IMG/VR virus record: IMGVR_UViG_3300009314_000077
Span: 1-26,020 of that record
Reading direction: 5' to 3' (one strand)
DNA: 26,020 nucleotides
From: a virus
Each line of letters opens with the position of its first letter. Position 1 is the stretch's first letter. Below the pieces are notes generated by a model. The model worked only from the letters and a program-made list of their open reading frames with translations, searched no databases and was not told where the DNA came from. The position numbers were made by a program, and so were the translations under genes. Below, piece after piece: positions 1-7,826 of the stretch.

Positions 1-1619
1 TTTCTATACCAGGTGTGGGTTCCTGTTCCCGTGTCTGTTATATCAATGGCTGTCCCGCCGGGTGTGGCTGAAAGTTTGAAAGTGTCAGTTGTTTTTTCTA
101 CTACATAGTATTCGGTATTGGCCGAAAGGCCGGCTGGTAAAGTAGTGCTTGAAGCAACTGTTACTATATCTCCGTTTGTCAACCCATGAGCCGCAGAAGT
201 AATCACATCTGAAGTAGCAGCCGTAAAAGCTTGATTGTCATTCTGGACTGTGAGCTCAATTTTCATTTGAAGTGCGGCTACTTCTGGAGTAGTGGCTTCT
301 GCTCTAACTTGCATCAATTTAGTATCAGTAAGTGAGGTCGGATCATCATTATAATCTACCTCGTGCTGTTTTTTATATTTAAAAGTTATGTCGGTGCCAG
401 TCGGAAGCTTGGCATAATTAGCAAAAAACTCAAGCGTGCTTTTTAAGAAGTTTCTTTCCTCCCCAGAAGTGATTGAAGTGGTCTCTATGTAGGCAGAAGC
501 ATATTTGTTTTGATAATCTAATTTGTCAACTCCGTAATTTGTGCCGTCATACCAAGAAACGAGAAGATCGGCGCCTACTGCCTGGATTGCGCCAATTTCT
601 ACTCCGGTGGTAGCTCCTGACGAAATAACAAAGGAAAGGCCAAGAACCTTTGGATAATCTTTTGAATAAGAACCAAAACTGTAAACCCCTTGTAATTGGG
701 GGTTTCCTGCTATGTTTGAGAGACCAAAAAGTGGAATTGTTAAAAGAGTAGTGGTTGCTTGAGGATAAATCTCTGCGGTTTTGTTTGGATCCCAGCTACC
801 AGGGATTCTTTTGTAAGGAAGCAGTCTCACGCCGTCGTAGAAATATATTCTGCCGAATCTGCCAGCATTAACATAAACATAATTGTCATCTCTTATAAAT
901 GAATTGATGCCATTTTCAGGAATCGGGTCCGAAGCATTCCAGCTGGTTGATTCAGTATCCCATCTAATAACTTCACAGCTATTAACATTCGCGTGAATGA
1001 AAGTTCCAATAAGAAGGTCAATGTCAAAGGCAATCATTGTTTTGATGCGAAAAGGTTGTCTTAAATCTAAGGCATCAGCCGTAAAAGCGTGAGAGCCAGT
1101 GTCTCCTGAAACCTTGGCAACATAATTGGCGTCTCCGATGAAAAGACTAGTTCCTTGTTTTACCATTGGGTGGAATTCTGAATCTGTGTTTGTAAAAGTT
1201 CCCCAATCTTGAGTTACGCCACCTAACCAGTTGCTTAAATCTGTAATTGTTTTGCGGTGTAAGCGGCTTTCTGTGGCCCAGTAGATATAACCATCGTGTT
1301 CTTCGGCTCCAAGACAACCTGCCCCCCCTACGGCTGGTGTGGTGGTATGAACCAAAGACCATGCACCCGCTGAAGTCCTTCTCCAAATCTTGCCGGTTGT
1401 ATAAGAAAACCAAAGGGTTGAACCGTCTGACGCCGCGATTCTTACCCTACATAAAGCATCAACAGTTGAACCGCTATCTTTGGTCAGTTTCTGATGAACT
1501 TTAATTAGCCCCGGTTCGCTGTGAATATCTATGCCTACCATTCTATAAACACTGCCAAGAACGCCAGCAAATTTGCTATCAGCTAAACCCCTAACTCCTT
1601 GTGGAAAAAGATTTGGCAC
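1..1619 (-). CDS. Large virion/tail-like protein, C-terminus cut by window
   Basis: An open frame runs without a stop from about 1619 to the window edge, giving at least 539 residues. The likely start is GTG at 1617-1619, which overlaps the last base of the upstream stop codon; an AAGGA-type site lies about 15 bases upstream. The N-terminal two thirds is rich in short beta-type segments and aromatic repeats (for example YIYWATESRLHRK, VIRWDTESTSWN, VYVNAGRFGRIYFYDG), which looks like a beta-propeller or other all-beta virion fold. Near the window edge, residues in the stretch DVITSAAHGLTNGD to PAGLSANTEYYVV match a module I know from phage structural proteins, often annotated as E1 FCCH-like. 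I infer a tail or baseplate-type protein, perhaps host-contacting. The family is not certain and the full length is unknown. Confidence 0.75.
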   Translation of the reverse strand, partial: MPNLFPQGVRGLADSKFAGVLGSVYRMVGIDIHSEPGLIKVHQKLTKDSGSTVDALCRVRIAASDGSTLWFSYTTGKIWRRTSAGAWSLVHTTTPAVGGAGCLGAEEHDGYIYWATESRLHRKTITDLSNWLGGVTQDWGTFTNTDSEFHPMVKQGTSLFIGDANYVAKVSGDTGSHAFTADALDLRQPFRIKTMIAFDIDLLIGTFIHANVNSCEVIRWDTESTSWNASDPIPENGINSFIRDDNYVYVNAGRFGRIYFYDGVRLLPYKRIPGSWDPNKTAEIYPQATTTLLTIPLFGLSNIAGNPQLQGVYSFGSYSKDYPKVLGLSFVISSGATTGVEIGAIQAVGADLLVSWYDGTNYGVDKLDYQNKYASAYIETTSITSGEERNFLKSTLEFFANYAKLPTGTDITFKYKKQHEVDYNDDPTSLTDTKLMQVRAEATTPEVAALQMKIELTVQNDNQAFTAATSDVITSAAHGLTNGDIVTVASSTTLPAGLSANTEYYVVEKTTDTFKLSATPGGTAIDITDTGTGTHTWYR

Positions 1620-1882
1620 TATTTTTTCTTTTTATCCTTTTTGTCTTTTTTCTTATTTACCATTATTAAAGATATATTTTCGCCTGTCTGATCATCTCCA
1701 AGTTTAAATTCTTTTCCTGATTTTGCCCTAGCCATTATTGTTCGAACTGCCTGGTTAGCACCATCTTGAAAAAATTTGCCCATGACTTTAGCTTTCCATT
1801 GGTTATAAGCCATTTTACCGCTTATAAGAATAGCGATCGTAGCGACTACCAATGTAACAATGTTTTGAGGTTCTATTGTCAT
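1619..1882 (-). CDS. Small single-pass membrane protein of the tail region
   Basis: This 87-residue protein has a hydrophobic helix at about residues 8-22, a middle part with the pattern GANQAVRTIMARAKSGKEF...ISLIMV, and a very lysine-rich tail (KKKDKKDKKKK). The ATG overlaps the upstream stop by four bases (ATGA), so it is probably translationally coupled. I recall short phage proteins of similar layout (N-terminal helix, then a small domain ending in a hydrophobic LI-V strand) encoded near connector and tail genes, but no function is established from this sequence. A holin-like role is possible from the single helix and basic tail, but nothing else supports lysis here. Confidence 0.7.
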   Translation of the reverse strand: MTIEPQNIVTLVVATIAILISGKMAYNQWKAKVMGKFFQDGANQAVRTIMARAKSGKEFKLGDDQTGENISLIMVNKKKDKKDKKKK

Positions 1883-2598
1883 AGATTATAGCCATCATCG
1901 TCCCCTCTATCAGCAGAGGATGGAACGGTGGCAATTATGGCCTCGGTTGAGACCGGAGTTGCATATTCTTCTAATGCTTTTTCTAAATCAACATCATAGC
2001 GCGCTTCTCTACTACTCAAACGAATTTTGTTTCTATCTTTATACTCAATGGAAACTCTTCGGGCCAATAACTCATGAAATTCTTTAGGAAAACCGAGAGA
2101 AGTGGCTGAAGCATCAACTGAAATATCAGTGCTTCCGGTAAGATTTGCCAAATCAGCCGGCCAGATTTTATAAACCCACCTAATTCCAGCAGTAACTGCG
2201 GTAATTGTATAAGAAAGAATATAAATGTGTTTTCCCCTAATAAAGTATTCTGGTTCTTCGTTGGTGTAGTAAGTAACAATAATTGATTCCTGCATTGGAA
2301 TTCCTGTTTGAGCTAACTTTGAAGGAACAGCTAAAACATAATTTCCGCTTGAGGAAAACTTTAGTTCTAACCGAACTAAATTGTTCATCACTTCGGCTTT
2401 GAATGCATATAATCTTGTATCAGCCGCCAGATCATCGGTCTCTGTCACGTTAAACTCTTCTGGGCGTGCTTCCGCTATCTTTTTAGAAATCTCATCTTTA
2501 AAAACATTGACATCGGGCAACATGTCATCGTCTGGAAAGGTTGTTGAGTTTGTTCTTGTTTTTCGGCGGATAAGAGCCGCCAAAACTGCTGGTGTCAT
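1879..2598 (-). CDS. Probable head-tail connector/adaptor protein
   Basis: This is 239 residues. The N-terminus (LAALIRRKTRTNSTTFPDDDMLPDVNVFKDEISKK is read over residues 6-40) has the layout seen in phage head-to-tail adaptor proteins: a helix, then a T-x-FPDDDML segment, then a helix contacting the portal. The middle is beta-rich. Near residues 175-200 is a helix of the form EFHELLARRVSIEYKDRNK, also typical of adaptor proteins. The C-terminus is acidic. It starts two bases after the upstream stop and overlaps the next gene by four bases. The role, joining portal to tail, is inferred from pattern and position; another virion assembly role is possible. Confidence 0.55.
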   Translation of the reverse strand: MTPAVLAALIRRKTRTNSTTFPDDDMLPDVNVFKDEISKKIAEARPEEFNVTETDDLAADTRLYAFKAEVMNNLVRLELKFSSSGNYVLAVPSKLAQTGIPMQESIIVTYYTNEEPEYFIRGKHIYILSYTITAVTAGIRWVYKIWPADLANLTGSTDISVDASATSLGFPKEFHELLARRVSIEYKDRNKIRLSSREARYDVDLEKALEEYATPVSTEAIIATVPSSADRGDDDGYNL

Positions 2599-2600
2599 AT

Positions 2601-3107
2601 TTATGGCAGAGTGTTTGCTACACTCATTATTAAAAGGTTAAATTTCTCTACATAGGCATCGCCACCCTCTCCTGGACCAAAATCCGTTATCCCCAAAATC
2701 AATCTTGTCTCATTGACCACTCTTTCCCATTCTTTTTGCCAATCATGAGACCATATAAGGACATGTTTATCGTCTTTTTTTGCTTTCGGCTTATCGTAGA
2801 AATAATCAGCAATATCTTTGGCCATATGATGTTCTACCCCAAACTTTCTTAATGCCAGTTTGAATTTGCTTGCTTTTATGGGATCGTCCAATGGCTCACC
2901 TAATGTTTCTAAATCGGTTTGCAATATTTCTAAATCAGCCTCTAACTTAATAATGTCTTCTTTGATTTTCTCTACTTCCTCGCTTTTTTGATATTCTTCA
3001 ATTATCTCTGGGGCTTCTTTTATTGCAACGCCCAAAAGCATTGTTATGCCCAACGCAGTTAAAATTGCTAATATTTTTTTTAGTTTGTCTTGGCTTGTTG
3101 TTGTCAT
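2601..3107 (-). CDS. Membrane-anchored coiled-coil protein, function unknown
   Basis: This 168-residue protein has a hydrophobic helix at about residues 10-28, then a charged coiled coil (about residues 35-75) with heptad-like leucine and isoleucine spacing, and a soluble C-terminal domain with several tryptophans (IWSHDWQKEWERVV). Its start overlaps the recombinase stop by four bases. I do not recognise the family. The N-terminal anchor plus coiled coil would suit a protein in the cell envelope during DNA entry or lysis, or a virion internal protein, but that is speculation. Confidence 0.7.
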   Translation of the reverse strand: MTTTSQDKLKKILAILTALGITMLLGVAIKEAPEIIEEYQKSEEVEKIKEDIIKLEADLEILQTDLETLGEPLDDPIKASKFKLALRKFGVEHHMAKDIADYFYDKPKAKKDDKHVLIWSHDWQKEWERVVNETRLILGITDFGPGEGGDAYVEKFNLLIMSVANTLP

Positions 3108-3934
3108 AAGTAGCTTGGTATATGGAACCGATATTCTTTTTGGATTCTTTCGGGGGTTAGGTGCGTGTATAGCATTGTAGTTTCTATCCTGGAATGGCCG
3201 GCAAATTGCTGGACTGCTACTATATTCGCCCCCCTATCTATCAAATGGCTGATAAAAGAATGCCTGAACAGATGGGGATAAACTCTCTTTTTTATCTTGG
3301 CCCGCCTTGCTACTACCTTCACCATTTTTCTTAAGGCCCAGCCGTTATAATCTCTTTTCAATACCAATGTTTCAAACAATCTTTTCTTTTTCTCTCTCCC
3401 ATAATCTCTAAGATATTTGATAATCGTTCTACCGCATTCCTTGCTCATTGGCACTATCCTATCCTTTTTCAGCTTGCCACCGATTACTTTTACCAAATTA
3501 TTGTCCAAGTCTATGTTTTTTACTTTTAATTGGCATAATTCTTTGTTTCTCAAGCCACAGTAAGCCAGAATGCTGATCATCGCTTTTTCCCTGCTGTTCT
3601 TGGTTGCCGCTAAAATTCTTGCTATTTCGCCTTCTGTTAAAATTTCTCTTGTTGGTAGTGTGTTCGGCCTCCTGGGTCTATGCCAGTCAATTACCCTGCC
3701 GATAAACTCCATATATCTACTAATAATCACTCCCGAATTGGATATATGGGAATAGGGATAATCCTTTTTCCTCATTTCCGCCAAATAGGTTTCGGCTCGT
3801 TGTCGTTTCGGCTTACTTGTTCCGATGTCCTTAATAAACTTTTTAAGAACTCTTTTGTAATTTGCGACTGTTATTAGCTCAAATCCGTGTTTTATGAGCA
3901 AAGAATCATAAAATTGTTCTTCTTTGCTGGCCAT
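3104..3934 (-). CDS. Tyrosine recombinase (integrase/Xer-like)
   Basis: This 276-residue protein has the full catalytic set of a tyrosine recombinase: R129 (in GLRNKEL), K154 (beta-hairpin GGKLKKDR), H221 and R224 (HLFRHSF), H247 (GHSRIETT) and the nucleophile Y256 (MLYTHLT). An N-terminal SAM-like core-binding domain occupies roughly residues 1-90. Length is slightly below that of XerC/XerD (about 300). The enzyme should cut and rejoin DNA through a 3'-phosphotyrosine link. Its site is unusual: it lies inside the structural gene run, nine bases after the fibre gene and overlapping the next gene by four bases, so it would be transcribed with late genes. Integration, genome dimer resolution or rearrangement of the neighbouring fibre gene are all possible; no attachment site was identified. 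Confidence 0.93.
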   Translation of the reverse strand: MASKEEQFYDSLLIKHGFELITVANYKRVLKKFIKDIGTSKPKRQRAETYLAEMRKKDYPYSHISNSGVIISRYMEFIGRVIDWHRPRRPNTLPTREILTEGEIARILAATKNSREKAMISILAYCGLRNKELCQLKVKNIDLDNNLVKVIGGKLKKDRIVPMSKECGRTIIKYLRDYGREKKKRLFETLVLKRDYNGWALRKMVKVVARRAKIKKRVYPHLFRHSFISHLIDRGANIVAVQQFAGHSRIETTMLYTHLTPERIQKEYRFHIPSYL

Positions 3935-3943
3935 ATTATTACC

Positions 3944-6088
3944 TTAGAAACACGCCACCGCTGGGTCGTGAAGTTTGACATCATTTGTCCCATCGCAATA
4001 ACAGTAATAATTACTCGTGTCGTTATAAAAAATGGTTGCTTCGGGGAAATCAGCCCCACCACAAGGGTCGGCAGTTACCATATCTGCTCTGATCCCGCCA
4101 TCCACGTCTAATTTGGAGACGGGGGCCGTCGTCCCGATGCCGACGTTGCCGTTTGTATCTACAATAAACCTGTCCCCATCCCCCCCTTCTGCTGCACTTA
4201 TCATCAAATCACCAACTACTTCTAATGCTGCATCTGGGGTAGACTTTTTGATACCAACATTACCACTATCTAAGATAAAAATACTGTCTCCTGCACTCCC
4301 GCCGCCTATTGCAGTATAAGTGCCATCATTCCAAACATATCCAGTGCCATCTGCGTCAGATAGCCTTATTACTGCATTAGTACTACCGTGAATATGTAAT
4401 GCGTCTTGCGGCCCTGTCGTCCCGATGCCGACGTTGCCGCTATTGTCAACTCTTAACCTTTCTGAACCAGCCGTAAACAACCCCACAGGAACTGAGCCAA
4501 GCCCACCAAAATAAACTATCCCTCTATGTGGCACAGAGGTAGCTGTGGGATTCCCATAGCCGTAGTTTCCAACTCCAGTCCCTGTAGAATTAATAAGATT
4601 GATAGTTGAATAACCCGCGCTGTTAGTATTTTGAACACTAACCACACCAGCACCTGAGCTATTTGAGGCAACATATAATTTGATATCCGGCCCCGTCGTC
4701 CCGATGCCGACATTGCCACTACTGTTTTCAATATACATGTCTCCATTCAGGTCGATATTATCTCCCGAGCCGATAGTTATATCTCCACCAGAAGCATCTA
4801 TTAGAAGATCATTACTTGTTCCACTAGTTATTAAAGAAGATTGAGTGTTGCTACCTACCAGTGAAATACTATGAGTTCCATCTTCATACACTGCAAATGT
4901 TTGAGAGTTACCGCCGTCATACATTATTAGTAGGTCGTTTTGGGCATTAATCCGTATGTAAGGACTGGTACTATCTATATAAGATAGGTAGCTATCTGAA
5001 CCTACATAGAGTTTATCTACAACTCTAGCATTGTCAACTACGTCCAAATCATAACCCGGTGCTGTTGTGCCTATGCCGACGTTGCCGTCGCTATCTATTC
5101 TGACCTTTTCAGTACTTCCAATATTAAAATGATAAGCGGATGCTTTTGCCGAAAATGCTGCGCTCCCGTCACTTTTTGCTCTCAAATATAGGAGGCCAGG
5201 AGACTCTATAGATAAGTTTGAGTCGTTGTAAATATAAGCTGTCCCGGCCCCTGTACCTGTTTTCTCAAGATTTATTTGTGCAGTAGTTCCATCAGTAATA
5301 TGTAACTTCGCCCCTGGCCCCGTTGTCCCGATGCCGACGTTGCCGCTGGAGTCTATTCTGACCTGTTCCGCATTATTTGTTGAAAATGCTAATTGGCTAG
5401 TGGTCGCCTTGAACATTCCCATTCCTTCTAAAGTTGATACCCCAAAATTAGGGTTAACGGCCGTTCCCGTAACATGCGATCTTATTCTCACATTTGCCAC
5501 AAAGCTGCTTCCACTTTCGTCCCACATAAAATTTGGTGCGCCTGTAACTCCCGGCAGGGTAATTAAATCAACGTCTGTGTCAGAACCAGGGGCGAAATCT
5601 ATACCCGTTATACCTTCAAGGGTTAGTCGGCTTGTTGGCCCTGTCGTCCCGATGCCGACGTTGCCGCCCATAATGCCCAGATTGTCATTGGCTGTCGCCT
5701 GCATATACATACCGCCGTCAGGGTCTAAAATAAGACGATAGCCATCCAAATCTATACTGCTTGAAACGGGGCCACTAAGAACAAGAGATGTATTTATTGT
5801 CGCAGTGTTTATGTCGGCCGTGTCTAAATATGCGCTTAGACGTGTTCCTGTGGCTCCTATTGTAGATGTCCAGGCTGGTAGGTTTGAGGCCGAATGAAGC
5901 ACTTGGTAAGCAGTGCCTTTCCCCAATTTAGCTAAACTATTGGTTGCGTCGGAGTAGAGTATATCGCCTTGGGCATAAGTTCCTGTCCCTGTTCCTCCTT
6001 GAGTAGGAAATAAAACAGTTACAGCTGATGCTGTTGTCGCAATGGAAAACAGTCCAATTATTAAAATGATTCTTAGTGTTTTTTTCAT
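3944..6088 (-). CDS. Fibre-like repeat protein with signal peptide
   Basis: The 714-residue protein opens with a classic signal peptide (two lysines, hydrophobic core, then ATTASA before residue 23). It continues with a GGTGTGTYAQGDILY segment of the type seen in phage tail fibres, followed by seven GNVGIGTTGP-like units (one degenerate, GNVGIKKSTP), each followed by a xxLxV or xxLyI beta-strand. The C-terminus contains a cysteine-rich patch (PCGGADFPEATIFYND, then YYCYCDG). No S74 intramolecular chaperone is visible. The start overlaps the upstream stop as ATGA. Repeats of this kind form trimeric beta fibres in fibre and adhesin proteins. I infer a host-contact fibre or surface adhesin. The signal peptide is atypical for a virion protein and could mean export to the host surface. 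Confidence 0.85.
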   Translation of the reverse strand: MKKTLRIILIIGLFSIATTASAVTVLFPTQGGTGTGTYAQGDILYSDATNSLAKLGKGTAYQVLHSASNLPAWTSTIGATGTRLSAYLDTADINTATINTSLVLSGPVSSSIDLDGYRLILDPDGGMYMQATANDNLGIMGGNVGIGTTGPTSRLTLEGITGIDFAPGSDTDVDLITLPGVTGAPNFMWDESGSSFVANVRIRSHVTGTAVNPNFGVSTLEGMGMFKATTSQLAFSTNNAEQVRIDSSGNVGIGTTGPGAKLHITDGTTAQINLEKTGTGAGTAYIYNDSNLSIESPGLLYLRAKSDGSAAFSAKASAYHFNIGSTEKVRIDSDGNVGIGTTAPGYDLDVVDNARVVDKLYVGSDSYLSYIDSTSPYIRINAQNDLLIMYDGGNSQTFAVYEDGTHSISLVGSNTQSSLITSGTSNDLLIDASGGDITIGSGDNIDLNGDMYIENSSGNVGIGTTGPDIKLYVASNSSGAGVVSVQNTNSAGYSTINLINSTGTGVGNYGYGNPTATSVPHRGIVYFGGLGSVPVGLFTAGSERLRVDNSGNVGIGTTGPQDALHIHGSTNAVIRLSDADGTGYVWNDGTYTAIGGGSAGDSIFILDSGNVGIKKSTPDAALEVVGDLMISAAEGGDGDRFIVDTNGNVGIGTTAPVSKLDVDGGIRADMVTADPCGGADFPEATIFYNDTSNYYCYCDGTNDVKLHDPAVACF
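4128..5665. repeat. Six near-identical 23-bp direct repeats inside the fibre gene
   Basis: Repeat copies lie at 4128-4150, 4416-4438, 4695-4717, 5064-5086, 5322-5344 and 5643-5665. They share the plus-strand core CCGATGCCGACGTTGCC with at most a few differences; the copies at 4128, 4416 and 5643 are identical over 23 bases. They encode the GNVGIGTT motif on the minus strand. Distances between starts are 288, 279, 369, 258 and 321 bases, all multiples of three, so exchange between any two copies keeps the reading frame. A seventh, degenerate unit lies near 4245-4262. Confidence 0.9.
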
Positions 6089-6462
6089 GTTTGGTATCTA
6101 ACTCTTAACACGCTACCCGTTGGAGGAGCGTTTACAAAAGTTATTGTAGATTCTGATAAAGTGTAATCTTCACCGCCGGCTGTTTGGAAAGCGCCATTCA
6201 AATAAACTTCCAGAGAGCCAGAAATGGGGGTAACAGACAGAGTAAAAGTCTTGTTTGACCCATTTATCGTCCCAGAAGGAGTCTCTTCTTGAAACGCACC
6301 TCCTGCGCTGGAAATTGTCTCTGTAACATCGGTTCCAACAGTAGTACCCGAAACGCCTGCTCCCGCAAAGTCAATCGAGGCAACATTATCTACCAAGGAA
6401 ACGCCTTCGTCTTTAATGGTCACCGGCCGGCCGGTTTCTTGCCGATTACGAAAACCAGGCAT
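6085..6462 (-). CDS. Small beta-rich tail/fibre-associated protein
   Basis: This 125-residue protein starts with MPGFRNRQ, then a valine/serine/threonine-rich segment (VDNVASIDFAGAGVSGTTVG) resembling fibre linker repeats. Residues 58-125 form a beta domain with the pattern PSGTINGSNKTFTLS...LEVYLNGA...DYTLSESTITF...GSVLRVRYQT, which I recognise as a common small module of phage tail and fibre proteins. Its last codon overlaps the fibre start by four bases, which suggests coupled synthesis with the fibre. A role as fibre adaptor or tip protein is inference. The N-terminal GFRNRQ echoes the GFKNRQ at the start of the upstream coiled-coil protein. Confidence 0.75.
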   Translation of the reverse strand: MPGFRNRQETGRPVTIKDEGVSLVDNVASIDFAGAGVSGTTVGTDVTETISSAGGAFQEETPSGTINGSNKTFTLSVTPISGSLEVYLNGAFQTAGGEDYTLSESTITFVNAPPTGSVLRVRYQT

Positions 6463-6463
6463 A

Positions 6464-7336
6464 TTAAATAATTATATGTTTAATTGGTCTATTAAAATGT
6501 TTCTCCAGTTCTTTCTTTGCTTTCCTTAAATCGTTCGTCTTTCCTTTAATCCAAGCTTCTTTTTGGCTTATAAGACCGGCCTTCTCATCTAATTCGGCTT
6601 GTCTTTTGTTCTTCTTTTCAGTAAAAGCACGCATTTCTTCTTCAGAGGATTCTTTGAATTTCTTGTATCCCGCTTTGGCTTTCTCGGTCTTGCTCTTAAT
6701 AGAAGCAAGTGCTTTTTCAAATTCCTTAATATCTTTAAACAAAGATTTTGCTTTGGATTCTAAGTTTTCTACTTGTGTGTTGAGGAATTCTAACTCGTGC
6801 CTGCGGGCAGGCAACTCCTTGACGATCCCTTCCAGTTCCTTGTTGAATGCCTGAAGGCCGACTATTTTTTCGTTGAGAACTTTTACACATTCCCCAAAGT
6901 CCGTTTTGGTCTTTTCTAACTCTTCAATGTTGGAATGCAAATCAGAAAGTTTGGTCTGTGCTTCCTTTGCTTTGGCTTCAATTTCAGAGTTTTCCACATC
7001 TTTTTCACATTTAGCTTTGTGGGCTTTTGCAGATAAATCCTTAACTAAAGCCGAATACTCGTCACTTAGCTTAATGAATTCTTTTTTCTTTCCAGCAATT
7101 TTGTCTTTATAACCAGCAAGTTGTTTTTGTTTTTCTTTTTTTTCTTTCTCTAAAGCCAAAAGTTCTTTCTTGACATCTTCTGCTTTCTGTTTTCTGCTCT
7201 CTATTTCTTTCAGTGCTCTTGAGGTTTCTGCATGCCGAATACCTAAATCAGCAATCTCTTCTTGAATTTGCTTCTTCTTTAACTCGAGTTCCTTTGGACC
7301 AGGAACTTCATTTGATTGTCTATTTTTAAATCCCAT
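6464..7336 (-). CDS. Long coiled-coil protein
   Basis: Nearly all of the 290 residues from about 15 to 280 are charged heptad-like sequence rich in K, E, L and A, predicting one or more long coiled coils. The short N-terminus GFKNRQSNEVPGP and the C-terminus NRPIKHIII fall outside the coil. It is encoded between the capsid-associated genes and the fibre genes, so it may be a rod-like virion part such as a tail needle, fibre shaft or internal protein. It is too short and wrongly placed to be a convincing tape measure. Codon use resembles its neighbours. No family is recognised. Confidence 0.8.
   Translation of the reverse strand: MGFKNRQSNEVPGPKELELKKKQIQEEIADLGIRHAETSRALKEIESRKQKAEDVKKELLALEKEKKEKQKQLAGYKDKIAGKKKEFIKLSDEYSALVKDLSAKAHKAKCEKDVENSEIEAKAKEAQTKLSDLHSNIEELEKTKTDFGECVKVLNEKIVGLQAFNKELEGIVKELPARRHELEFLNTQVENLESKAKSLFKDIKEFEKALASIKSKTEKAKAGYKKFKESSEEEMRAFTEKKNKRQAELDEKAGLISQKEAWIKGKTNDLRKAKKELEKHFNRPIKHIII
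6798..6813. repeat. Perfect GC-rich palindrome within the coiled-coil gene
   Basis: TGCCTGCGGGCAGGCA has 7-bp arms and a 2-base centre. It is much more GC-rich than the surrounding gene and encodes LPARR, a proline-containing break in the coiled coil. I recall similar palindromes dispersed in candidate phyla radiation genomes, but cannot verify it here. Confidence 0.5.
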
Positions 7337-7337
7337 T

Positions 7338-7724
7338 TTAGACAGTTGCTAAAGCGGCATCAACCGTAACAGTGCTGGAGGTAACGGTTCCAGTTCCTTT
7401 GACGCTAATCCTTATTTTTGAACAAGCAATCGGAATTTCAAGAAGATATTTTCCTGAAGCTCCAAAAGCATGCTCGCCCAATGTTTCAGTCGCAGTACCA
7501 GTTGAAATGCTTGTAAAGGTTTCTTGTAGCCAATTTGTGCCATCAATAGAGAATTCTATTTTCAGTTCCATCGTAGTAAGAGATCCTTTTGTAAAATTAA
7601 CTGATACTTGTAGCTGATTATATGGTTCGCAATTAACGAGATCTATTCCAGCCACATAAGAACCAGTTAATATGGCTGCTGCTCTTACTATTTTTATATC
7701 TCCTCTTCTTTGTATGTTGGCCAT
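7338..7724 (-). CDS. Small beta-sheet virion protein
   Basis: From ATG at 7724 (MANIQRRGDIKIVRA) this is 128 residues. A longer frame begins at TTG 7778, but that start lies in an intergenic hairpin, so the ATG is preferred; no strong ribosome site is seen. The sequence is beta-rich (LQVSVNFTKGSLTTMELKIEFSIDG is read over about residues 33-57) and ends VTVDAALATV. The pattern (expression of a measured value, IEFSIDGTNW, then TGKYLLEIP and IRISVKGTG) is like small capsid decoration or neck proteins in phages. Position close to the capsid genes supports a virion role; the exact job is not known. Confidence 0.7.
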   Translation of the reverse strand: MANIQRRGDIKIVRAAAILTGSYVAGIDLVNCEPYNQLQVSVNFTKGSLTTMELKIEFSIDGTNWLQETFTSISTGTATETLGEHAFGASGKYLLEIPIACSKIRISVKGTGTVTSSTVTVDAALATV

Positions 7725-7773
7725 GATTTTTAAGTTAAATTTTATTATTTTGACCTTGCCCATGCGAATTCGT

Positions 7774-7801
7774 CTCAACCCCCAAAAAGTTGGAGGCTGA
7801 G
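7774..7801. other. 12-bp intergenic hairpin
   Basis: On the minus strand the arms CTCAGCCTCCAA and TTGGGGGTTGAG pair over 12 bp with two G-U pairs around a CTTT loop. It lies in the gap between the beta-helix gene (end 7827) and the next start (7724). There is no U-run after it, so it is not a standard terminator; a transcript-stability or processing element is possible. Confidence 0.55.
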
Positions 7802-7826
7802 CGAATCCACAAGGAAGACTCTATGA

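Noticed and set aside
1147-1413. An 88-residue minus-strand frame within the first gene
   Set aside because: It is a shifted frame inside the long open virion-protein frame, and is basic and low in order, typical of an out-of-frame reading.
4128-5665. Regular direct repeats that could suggest a CRISPR array
   Set aside because: Spacing is 258-369 bases, far too long and variable, and the repeats are in frame within a clear protein gene.
5331-5741. Plus-strand frames inside the fibre gene with repeated PMPTLP peptides
   Set aside because: These are antisense reflections of the GNVGIGTT DNA repeats, with no independent coding evidence.
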